Origin: Gemmatimonadota bacterium
Lineage (GTDB): Bacteria > GCA-2686955
DNA length: 14,734 nucleotides
NCBI GenBank assembly: GCA_002686955.1
Contig: NYZA01000119.1
Span: 1-14,734, forward strand
Direction: 5' to 3'
In this document: positions 7,679 to 14,734 of the stretch, one piece after another
Numbering within the stretch: position 1 is the first letter of the stretch
How the letters are laid out: each line of letters starts with the position of its first letter
Translations under genes and position numbers: made by a program
Notes under the pieces: model-generated
Told to the model about the DNA's origin: nothing
What the model saw: only the letters and a program-made list of their open reading frames with translations
The model's database searches: none

Positions 7679-9604
7679 GTGTCCGAGCGCCAACGCTTCA
7701 TCGTCGCGGGAACCGCGGGTCATATCGACCACGGAAAGACCGAGCTCGTCCGTGCTTTGACCGGCGTCGATACCGATCGCCTGAAGGAAGAGCGGGAGCG
7801 CGGCATCTCGATCGATCTCGGATTCGCCGAGCTGCGCCTCGACGACGATACGAGGGTGGGTCTCGTCGACGTTCCCGGTCACGAGCGTTTCGTGCGCAAC
7901 ATGCTGGCGGGGGTCGGGGGGATCGACCTGGTCGCGCTGGTGATCGCGGCGGACGAAGGGGTGATGCCGCAGACCCGCGAGCACCTCGACATCATCGATC
8001 TGCTCGGAGTCGAGGCGGGGATCGTGGCGCTGACCAAACGCGACCTGGTCGATGATCCGGAGTGGCTCGAGCTGGTTCGCCTCGATGTCGAGGAGCTGCT
8101 GATCGGCACCGCGCTCGAAGGGGCGCCGGTGGTGCCGGTGAGCAGCATCACCGGGGAGGGGATGGACGATCTGCTGAGTCGCCTGGCGGAGAGGGTCGCC
8201 CGGGTTCCGGCGCGCGAGGGCACCGGGGACTTCAGGATGCCGGTGGATCGGGTCTTCTCGGTGCGCGGATTCGGAACAGTGGTCACCGGCACCGTTTGGA
8301 CTGGCGGGGTGGCGGTCGGTGAAAAGGTCGCGGTGGAACCGGGGGGGAAGCTGGCGCGGATCCGAAACGTGCAGGTGCACGGGAACGACGCGAAGCGAGC
8401 ACGGGCGGGCCAACGGACGGCGCTTGCGTTGGTGGGAGTCGAGCGGGCGGAGGTGCCGCGGGGCACGACGGTCGCCACTCCCGGCCTGCTCTCCCCAGCC
8501 TACATGGCCGACGCCCGAATCCGGGTGTTGAGCGGCGAGGAGAAGGCGCTGCTGCACCGGCAGAGAGTCCATTTTCACCACGGAACGGCCGAATGCCTGG
8601 CTCGGGTGGTCCCGCTCGAGGGGGAATCGATCGCCCCGGGCGCGACCGGTCTCGCCCAGCTTCGCCTGGAAGCACCCCTGCCCCTCCTACCGGGAGACCG
8701 TTTCGTGCTGCGTCGCTATTCGCCGGTCACGACGATCGCCGGGGGGATCGTGCTCGACCCCTGGGCTCGCAAGCACCGGCGGCGCAGACCCGATGTGCTG
8801 CGCGGGCTCGGCATTCGAGAAGGGGGGACGGAAGAGGAGCTGGCCGCCGAAGTGGTTCGCCAGGCCGGGGTTGCGGGGATCGACGCAAACGATCCACGCC
8901 TGAGCGCCGCCCTGCCGAATGACCAAGGGGAAGCGCTGGTGAGCGCGCAGCGAGAAGGCTTTGTGACAATGCTGCCGGGCGGGAAGATCGTCGCGACCGA
9001 GCATGTCGATCGCGCTCTTGCCTTCGTCGAGAATCTCGCGTCGACCTATCACGAGAAGAACCCGCTCCAGGCGGGGATCTCCGGTCGGGAAGCCGCGAGC
9101 CGGCTCGAAAAGGCCGACGCCGGAATCCCCGGAGACGATCTGGTCGAGCTGGCGGTCGCGCGCGGCATCGTGAGGCGCGAGCGAGACCGCATCGCGCTGC
9201 CCGGCTTCCGCGTGGAGCTCAGCGAAGCCGATCTCGCGCTTCGCGATTCGTGGCTGAAGAGGCTCGGTGGCGAAAGCCGCTTTTCGCCGCCCTCTCCGAA
9301 AGAGGTCATCGAATCCGCGGGGACGGCAGAGGCGGCCCGAGCGGTCTTCCACGCGATGATCGAAGGTGGCGAGCTCGTTCAGCTCACCCGCGACCTCGCC
9401 TTGACGAAGGAGGCCCTTGCGGAGATCGAAGACTGGGTGGTTGAGAAGCTGTCCGAGGGAGGATCGCTCGCTGTAGGCGATCTTCGGGAACACTTCGGTT
9501 GCACGCGCAAGTACCTGATCCCGCTCCTCGAGCATCTCGACCGGAAGGGGATCACGCGCCGCGAGGGGGATCGAAGGGTGGCGGGCGGTGCGCTCGACCG
9601 GTAG
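7679..9604 (+). CDS. selB: Selenocysteine-specific translation elongation factor SelB
   Basis: The 641-residue protein starts at GTG 7679, two bases after the carbamoyltransferase stop. The N-terminal GTPase has GHIDHGKT (14-21), [21 protein letters not shown] (28-48, read as two adjoining motifs), DVPGHERF (64-71), TKRD (119-122) and SSITGEG (155-161). After the EF-Tu-like beta-barrels comes a long C-terminal part expected to fold as winged helices; its end, [20 protein letters not shown] followed by a GDRR, is typical of the last SelB domain. That domain binds the SECIS hairpin of selenoprotein mRNA while the GTPase carries Sec-tRNA to the ribosome at UGA. Length matches known SelB (about 610-640). 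No selA, selC, selD or obvious selenoprotein lies in the window, so they should be elsewhere. The weak ribosome-binding region fits translation coupled to the gene before. The call over EF-Tu or IF2 is certain because of the C-terminal domain. Confidence 0.97.
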   Translation: MSERQRFIVAGTAGHIDHGKTELVRALTGVDTDRLKEERERGISIDLGFAELRLDDDTRVGLVDVPGHERFVRNMLAGVGGIDLVALVIAADEGVMPQTREHLDIIDLLGVEAGIVALTKRDLVDDPEWLELVRLDVEELLIGTALEGAPVVPVSSITGEGMDDLLSRLAERVARVPAREGTGDFRMPVDRVFSVRGFGTVVTGTVWTGGVAVGEKVAVEPGGKLARIRNVQVHGNDAKRARAGQRTALALVGVERAEVPRGTTVATPGLLSPAYMADARIRVLSGEEKALLHRQRVHFHHGTAECLARVVPLEGESIAPGATGLAQLRLEAPLPLLPGDRFVLRRYSPVTTIAGGIVLDPWARKHRRRRPDVLRGLGIREGGTEEELAAEVVRQAGVAGIDANDPRLSAALPNDQGEALVSAQREGFVTMLPGGKIVATEHVDRALAFVENLASTYHEKNPLQAGISGREAASRLEKADAGIPGDDLVELAVARGIVRRERDRIALPGFRVELSEADLALRDSWLKRLGGESRFSPPSPKEVIESAGTAEAARAVFHAMIEGGELVQLTRDLALTKEALAEIEDWVVEKLSEGGSLAVGDLREHFGCTRKYLIPLLEHLDRKGITRREGDRRVAGGALDR

Positions 9605-9613
9605 CGAGAGGAT

Positions 9614-10882
9614 CTACTTTTCCCGCCGAATCTCCGCCCCCACCGACCGCAGCTTCTTCTCGATCGCCTCGTAGCCCCGGTCGATGTGGTAGACGCGACG
9701 CAGAATCGTCTCCCCCTCGGCGACCAGCCCAGCCAGCACCATCGCGGCGCTCGCCCTGAGATCGGTGGCCATGACCGGCGCACCCGCGAGGCGCTCCACC
9801 CCCTCGACCACCGCCACATTGCCGTGCAGCTCGATCCGCGCTCCCATCCGGCGCAGCTCCGGCACGTGTGAAAAGCGGTCGGGGTAGATCGCTTCGGTAA
9901 TCACGCTGGTGCCGCTGCCCAGGGCGAGCATCGCCATGAGCTGTGCCTGCATGTCGGTCGGGAATCCGGGGTGGGGAGCCGTGGTGACCGACACCGCGCT
10001 CAATGGCCCTCGCCGCCGAATCCGCACCGTCTCCACTGCTTCGTCCCTATCCACCCTTTCGAGCGACACACCGGAATCGCCCAGCAGCGCCATCATTGGC
10101 CGACAGTCCTCCATCGGGAAATCGCGCAAGAGCAGGTCGCCGCCGGTCACCGCCGACGCGATCGCCATCGTTCCCGCCTCGATGTAATCTGGACGGACCG
10201 AATGCTCGGCGGGAGAGAGGCGCGCCACGCCCTCGATGGTGACGACATCGGTCCCCAGGCCCTGAATCTGGGCTCCCATCTCAACCAAGAACGAGCCCAG
10301 TGCGGAGATATGTGGCTCTCTGGCCGCGTTCACGATCGAGGTAGTGCCTTCCGCCAGGCAGGCCGCCATCATCAGATTCGCCGTCGCGCCGACGCTGACG
10401 ACATCTAGCACGATTCGCTTGCCCAACAACGAGGTCGCCCGGGCATCGATGTAGCCGTGATCGAGCTCGATCGCGGCGCCCAGAGTCCTCATGCCCTCGA
10501 TATGCAGATCGACCGGTCGTGGTCCCCAGGCGCACCCGCCCGGAAGAGATACCCGCGCCCGTCCGAAGCGGGCGAGGAGCGGCCCCAACACGTAGATCGA
10601 AGCCCGCATTTTGCGAACGAACTCGTAGGGAGCCTCGGCCGTCGCGAGGGGGGCGGGATCGATGGTCACCGTGGTGCCCGAGCGGGTCACCCGAGCGCCC
10701 ATGGAGCCCAGGAGCTCGATCATCGAGTCGACATCGCGCAGCGCGGGCACGTTGTGCAAAACGCTCTCGCCATCGGCCAGGAGCGCCGCCGCCAACATCG
10801 GCAAGGCGGCATTCTTGGAGCCACTCACGCGAAGCTCTCCGCGAAGGGGCCGGCCGCCTTCGATCACGAATCGGTCCATCAT
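9614..10882 (-). CDS. murA: UDP-N-acetylglucosamine 1-carboxyvinyltransferase MurA
   Basis: MurA transfers enolpyruvate from phosphoenolpyruvate to UDP-GlcNAc, the first committed step of peptidoglycan synthesis in the cytoplasm. The 422 residues match the family length. Visible active-site positions are K23-N24 (SGSKNAALP), R93 in KMRASI, the catalytic C117 in GGCAWGPRPVDLH, D310 in PTDMQAQ, and R402 in HIDRGYE. Because the cysteine is present, fosfomycin sensitivity at the target is expected (inference). ATG 10882 follows directly on the prmC stop with no gap, and AAAGGG stands 6 nt ahead, so the first of two tandem ATG codons is preferred. The gene ends only 9 bp from the end of selB, which comes from the other side. 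Placement after prmC suggests co-transcription with the translation-termination genes. Confidence 0.98.
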   Translation of the reverse strand: MMDRFVIEGGRPLRGELRVSGSKNAALPMLAAALLADGESVLHNVPALRDVDSMIELLGSMGARVTRSGTTVTIDPAPLATAEAPYEFVRKMRASIYVLGPLLARFGRARVSLPGGCAWGPRPVDLHIEGMRTLGAAIELDHGYIDARATSLLGKRIVLDVVSVGATANLMMAACLAEGTTSIVNAAREPHISALGSFLVEMGAQIQGLGTDVVTIEGVARLSPAEHSVRPDYIEAGTMAIASAVTGGDLLLRDFPMEDCRPMMALLGDSGVSLERVDRDEAVETVRIRRRGPLSAVSVTTAPHPGFPTDMQAQLMAMLALGSGTSVITEAIYPDRFSHVPELRRMGARIELHGNVAVVEGVERLAGAPVMATDLRASAAMVLAGLVAEGETILRRVYHIDRGYEAIEKKLRSVGAEIRREK

Positions 10883-11751
10883 TCAAATCCCTTTCCGTCT
10901 TGCGAGGATCACCCGCTCGATCCCCGCCAGATCACGATGCACCCGCGGACCATCAAAAGCGGCCTCGCAAAGCCCCGCGGTTGAGCGCGCCTGCCCCGCG
11001 CCGACCTCGATCCCCAACCAACCTCCCGGCTTCAGCGCTCTCGCCGCCTCGGGAATCAGCGCGCGGATCAGATCGAGACCGTCGTCTCCGCCGTCGAGCG
11101 CCTCCCGCGGCTCGAATCCCCTGATATCCCGAGGAAGAGTCGCGATTTCCGCGCTCGCGACATAGGGGGGATTGCTCACGACCAGGTCGACCGATCGGTC
11201 CGGCACGGGCAACCCTCCAAGGTCCGCCGCGAGGCAACGAACCCGCTCTAGCGATTGCCTTCGGGCGTTCTCCGCGGTGCAATCGAGGGCGCGCGGCGAT
11301 CGGTCCGTCGCCAAGACCTCTGCGCGAGGCCAGCGCTTCCCGAAGAAGATTGCTAGCGCCCCGCTGCCACAACCGGCATCGACGATGCGTTGCCGCGGTC
11401 GCTCTTCGACCACCTGAACGATCTCCGACGCCAAAGTCTCGGTCTCCGGCCGCGGAATCAGCACACCGGGACCCACCCTTATCTCAATCCCCAGAAACTC
11501 CGTGTGCCCCACGATGTACTGCAAAGGTTCCCCACCGGTCCTTCTTTTGATCAGCGCCTTGAAGGGCCCTCTTTCCTCTGGCGCTAGGGGGCGATCGTGT
11601 TCCAGATAGAGATCGATCCGTTTGCACTCCAGCACGTGGGCCAGCAGCAGCTCCGCATTCCCCCGAGGATTCTCCACGCCCCGGCGCTCGAAATACTCGG
11701 TCGCGGAGCACAGCACCCCGATGACCGTCCACACCTTCTCCCGTCCCGCGC

Positions 11752-11755
<4 letters not shown>
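10883..11755 (-). CDS. prmC: Peptide chain release factor N5-glutamine methyltransferase PrmC (HemK)
   Basis: PrmC uses S-adenosylmethionine to methylate the glutamine of the GGQ motif in release factors, which speeds peptide release. The 290-residue protein has an N-terminal helical substrate-binding part (about 10-80), IPRPETE (100-106), the SAM-binding [10 protein letters not shown] (126-135), and the catalytic NPPY at 195-198 in [10 protein letters not shown]. This NPPY with the upstream PRPET is diagnostic for PrmC against other N6/N5 methyltransferases. Start GTG 11755 overlaps the prfA stop by 4 bp (GTGA), so enzyme and substrate are translationally coupled. Its stop abuts the murA start. 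No missing residues or truncation were seen. Confidence 0.97.
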
Positions 11756-12837
<1,082 letters not shown>

Positions 12838-12860
12838 CTCGGCACCCGCCAGGTAGAGGG

Positions 12861-13067
12861 TTACTCGCTCGACTTGCCGTACTTGCGCTCGAAACGCTCG
12901 ATCCGCCCCGCGGTATCGACCAGCTTCTGCTTACCCGTGAAGAAAGGGTGGCACTGCGCGCAGATTTCCACGTGGATCTTGTCGATGACCGAACCGGTCA
13001 CGAAGGTATTGCCGCATGCGCAGGTCACTTGCACCGGCTTGTACTTGGGGTGAATGCCTTGCTTCAC
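12861..13067 (-). CDS. rpmE: 50S ribosomal protein L31, zinc-binding type
   Basis: The 68-residue protein begins [12 protein letters not shown], typical of L31, and keeps C16, C18, C36 and C39 (CACG and CAQC), the ligands of the zinc-binding (C+) form; HPFFTGKQK and a basic-to-acidic C-terminal helix follow. It sits at the bridge between the large and small ribosomal subunits. C+ L31 serves as a zinc store in bacteria that also have a cysteine-free paralogue; none is seen here. The start is GTG 13067, with GGAG 7 nt upstream (13078-13075). A candidate promoter lies just ahead, so rpmE may head its own transcript with prfA, prmC and murA, besides any read-through from rho. Confidence 0.97.
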   Translation of the reverse strand: MKQGIHPKYKPVQVTCACGNTFVTGSVIDKIHVEICAQCHPFFTGKQKLVDTAGRIERFERKYGKSSE

Positions 13068-13091
13068 GTCGCCGCTCCATAGCAGGTGGAA

Positions 13092-13128
13092 ACCATGAAT
13101 GCTAGATCCGATGTGGTGGGCGAGTCAA
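13092..13128 (-). promoter_or_regulatory. Candidate sigma-70-type promoter ahead of rpmE
   Basis: On the minus strand TTGACT (13128-13123, five of six with TTGACA) is followed after 18 bases by TAGCAT (13104-13099, four of six with TATAAT). Transcription would start near 13092 and leave a leader of about 25 nt before the rpmE GTG. It lies in the 82-bp gap between rho and rpmE. The box match is seen; activity is inference, and the 18-bp spacer and weak -10 limit confidence. Confidence 0.45.
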
Positions 13129-13149
13129 GAATTGCCGCGCCCTTCCCAT

Positions 13150-14397
13150 CTAAACGCTCATCGATTTCAAGAAGGTCTGATTGTCGGGGCTCTTGGAGAG
13201 GCGGTCGATCAGAAAATCCATCGCCTCGATCGCATTCAGATCGGCCAGGTACTTTCGCAAGATCCAGACCCTGTTCAGCGCGGCCTCATCCAGCAACAGA
13301 TCTTCCTTGCGGGTTCCGGTCTTGTGCACGTTGATCGCGGGGAAGATGCGCCGATCGGAGAGATCGCGATCGAGGACCATCTCCATATTGCCCGTGCCCT
13401 TGAACTCCTCGAAGATCACGTCGTCCATTCGGCTGCCGGTTTCGATCAGACAGGTCGCGATGATCGTGAGACTGCCCCCCTCTTCCACGTTTCGCGCCGC
13501 GCCGAAAAAGCGCCTCGGCTTCTGCATCGCGGAAGCGTCCACGCCGCCCGAAAGAATCCGACCGCTCTTGGGAGCGAGCGTGTTGTAGGCGCGGGCCAGG
13601 CGGGTCAGCGAGTCGAGCAGAATCACCACATCGTGTCCCTGCTCCACGAGCCGCTTCCCCTTCTCCATCACCATATCGCTGACCACCGCGTGGCGCTGCG
13701 CCTTTTCATCGAAGGTCGAGCTGATCACATCGCCGTCGACCCATCGCTTCATATCGGTGACTTCCTCGGGCCGCTCGTCGACGAGCAGGACCATCAGAAC
13801 CACCTCGGGATGATTGGCGGCGATCGCGGCCGCGATCGATTTCAATATGATCGTCTTGCCGGCCTTTGGAGGCGCAACGATGAGGCCCCGCTGCCCCTTG
13901 CCCACCGGCGCCATCAGATCGATGATCCGTGTCGTGCAATCCGCGGGGTTGCTCTCCATCCGGAGCTGCTCATTCGGGTACAGAGGAGTCAGTCGGTCGA
14001 ACGCGGTTCGACTGACGGCGGCTTCCGGTTCCTCGTAGTTGATCCCCTCGACTTTCGAGAGCGCGAAGAAGCGCTCTCCGTTTCGTGGCGCTCGAACTTG
14101 CCCAACGACCGAATCCCCCCTCTGCAAGTGGAGCTCCTTTATCTGCGTGGGAGACACATAGATGTCGTCGGGACCGGCGAGGTAGTTGTAGGTCGTCGAC
14201 CGCAGGAAACCGTGGCCATCCGGCGCAATGTCGAGCACGCCCTCGGCGAGCATCTCCTCGTCGTGGGTGGCCGTCGTCTGCAGGATTCGGTAGATCAGCG
14301 ACTGCTTGCCCAACCCATTGAAAGAGGCGAGCTCCATCTCTTGGGCGAGACCGTACAGGTCCACGATCGACTTGGACTGAAGTTCAGCAATGTCCAT
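13150..14397 (-). CDS. rho: Transcription termination factor Rho
   Basis: Rho is the hexameric RNA-dependent ATPase that ends transcription of untranslated RNA. With ATG 14397 the protein has 415 residues (E. coli 419). Seen in order are the helical N-terminus ([26 protein letters not shown]), the RNA-binding cold-shock-like domain ([15 protein letters not shown], 53-67; [10 protein letters not shown], 77-86), Walker A APPKAGKT (175-182), Walker B VVILLDS (257-263), and the central-pore region around 275-300 ([12 protein letters not shown]). The frame stays open far upstream, but the residues there are not Rho-like. A GTG at 14409 would add four residues; GGAGGAGGT lies directly before it and 12 nt before the ATG, so the exact start is not settled. 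The N-terminus MDIAEL is the form usual in the family, which decides for ATG. Confidence 0.97.
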   Translation of the reverse strand: MDIAELQSKSIVDLYGLAQEMELASFNGLGKQSLIYRILQTTATHDEEMLAEGVLDIAPDGHGFLRSTTYNYLAGPDDIYVSPTQIKELHLQRGDSVVGQVRAPRNGERFFALSKVEGINYEEPEAAVSRTAFDRLTPLYPNEQLRMESNPADCTTRIIDLMAPVGKGQRGLIVAPPKAGKTIILKSIAAAIAANHPEVVLMVLLVDERPEEVTDMKRWVDGDVISSTFDEKAQRHAVVSDMVMEKGKRLVEQGHDVVILLDSLTRLARAYNTLAPKSGRILSGGVDASAMQKPRRFFGAARNVEEGGSLTIIATCLIETGSRMDDVIFEEFKGTGNMEMVLDRDLSDRRIFPAINVHKTGTRKEDLLLDEAALNRVWILRKYLADLNAIEAMDFLIDRLSKSPDNQTFLKSMSV

Positions 14398-14406
14398 CAG
14401 AGTTTC

Positions 14407-14459
14407 CACACCTCCTCCATCCAAGTGATCACGAGTGGACTGCTCTCTTAGCGGAGGAG
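14407..14459 (-). promoter_or_regulatory. Rho leader: strong ribosome-binding site and its upstream complement
   Basis: The minus strand has GGAGGAGG (14418-14411), an unusually strong Shine-Dalgarno sequence, just before rho. About 34 nt upstream is CTCCTCC (14459-14453), a perfect 7-base complement, extendable by one G-U pair at each end. Inside the loop TCCA and TGGA can form a second short helix. If the hairpin forms it hides the ribosome-binding site. Complementarity is seen; a regulatory role (for example control of rho by its own product or by leader transcription) is inference. I recognise no convincing promoter between 14420 and 14565. Confidence 0.4.
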
Positions 14460-14565
14460 AATCGTAGCGCTGTCGAGCGCCATTTCGTAACGTCGTCGAA
14501 GGCCCCAGAGGGCGGCGCTCCATTAGACAGAGGTGCGACGGTCGCCACACCCACGCGTGTACCAT

Positions 14566-14606
14566 AACACAAAATGGCCCGCGCCAGGCGTTCCCAGCGC
14601 GGGCCA
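14566..14606 (-). terminator. Intrinsic terminator of the rRNA operon
   Basis: On the minus strand TGGCCCGCGC (14606-14597) and GCGCGGGCCA (14584-14575) form a perfect 10-bp, very GC-rich stem around a 12-nt loop, followed at once by TTTTGTGTT. It begins about 10 nt after the 3' end of 5S rRNA, as expected for the end of an rRNA operon. It separates the rRNA transcript from rho, so rho needs either its own promoter in the next 150 bp or read-through. Confidence 0.9.
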
Positions 14607-14615
14607 ATTGAGTAT

Positions 14616-14731
<116 letters not shown>

Positions 14732-14734
14732 GAA

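Noticed and set aside
7660-7690. UGA stop of the carbamoyltransferase as a possible selenocysteine codon, because selB follows
   Set aside because: The protein is already complete, the downstream frame does not continue the family, and no convincing SECIS-like hairpin follows the TGA by eye.
7799-7830. SelB switch I reads GISID with serine where threonine is usual
   Set aside because: A Ser/Thr exchange keeps the hydroxyl needed for magnesium, and I believe serine occurs in other SelB proteins, so it is not a sign of loss of function.
9598-9622. Weak GTAG/CTAC hairpin with TTTT as a selB terminator
   Set aside because: A 4-bp stem containing the stop codon is too weak to call.
10500-10545. 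MurA active-site loop GGCAWGPRP differing from E. coli GGCTIGARP
   Set aside because: The catalytic cysteine and the RPVDLH part are kept; the changes look like ordinary family variation rather than a resistant form.
13099-14451. A 450-codon open frame on the plus strand across rho
   Set aside because: It is the mirror of the rho frame, has no known motifs, and runs across the rho start and ribosome-binding site.

Overview
This is bacterial chromosomal DNA. It is GC-rich (roughly two thirds by eye) and almost fully coding, with no mobile element, CRISPR array or phage gene. MurA, Rho, RF1, L31 and a bacterial 5S rRNA show a peptidoglycan-making bacterium, and SelB implies a lineage that decodes selenocysteine. 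The phylum cannot be fixed from the sequence. The style (many TPR and alkaline-phosphatase-superfamily proteins, YfhO, SelB, high GC) fits an uncultured Gram-negative-type lineage such as a deltaproteobacterial or acidobacterial relative, but this is a guess.

The window holds two convergent gene blocks that meet at about 9605-9613. The plus-strand block (2-9604) has six genes with almost no space between them: a TPR protein cut by the window edge, a Dpm1-like family 2 glycosyltransferase, a type I phosphodiesterase/nucleotide pyrophosphatase-like enzyme, a large multi-pass YfhO-family membrane protein, a NodU/CmcH-type carbamoyltransferase, and the selenocysteine elongation factor SelB. Junctions are overlaps of 4, 1, 8 and 4 bp, then a 2-bp gap, so one translationally coupled operon is likely. 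The middle four genes look like a pathway that makes a polyprenyl-phosphate sugar, moves sugar across or onto something at the membrane, and carbamoylates a sugar hydroxyl. SelB appears to be a housekeeping passenger at the end.

The minus-strand block (14731 down to 9614) is informational. It starts with a 5S rRNA (the end of an rRNA operon lying mostly outside the window) and a strong intrinsic terminator. Rho follows, then, after a candidate promoter, rpmE (L31), prfA (RF1), prmC (RF1 glutamine methyltransferase) and murA. PrmC modifies the GGQ glutamine of the RF1 encoded just before it. prfA-prmC-murA are coupled (4-bp overlap, then 0 bp).

No stretch over 300 bases lacks a gene. The longest gap is the rho leader (14398-14615), which holds the terminator and a possible hairpin that would hide the rho ribosome-binding site. 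Points for a second look are that rho leader hairpin, the strong excess of the palindrome CGATCG across both blocks, the undescribed glycan-like operon with a phosphodiesterase that lacks a signal peptide, and the 9-bp convergent junction with no clear terminator.
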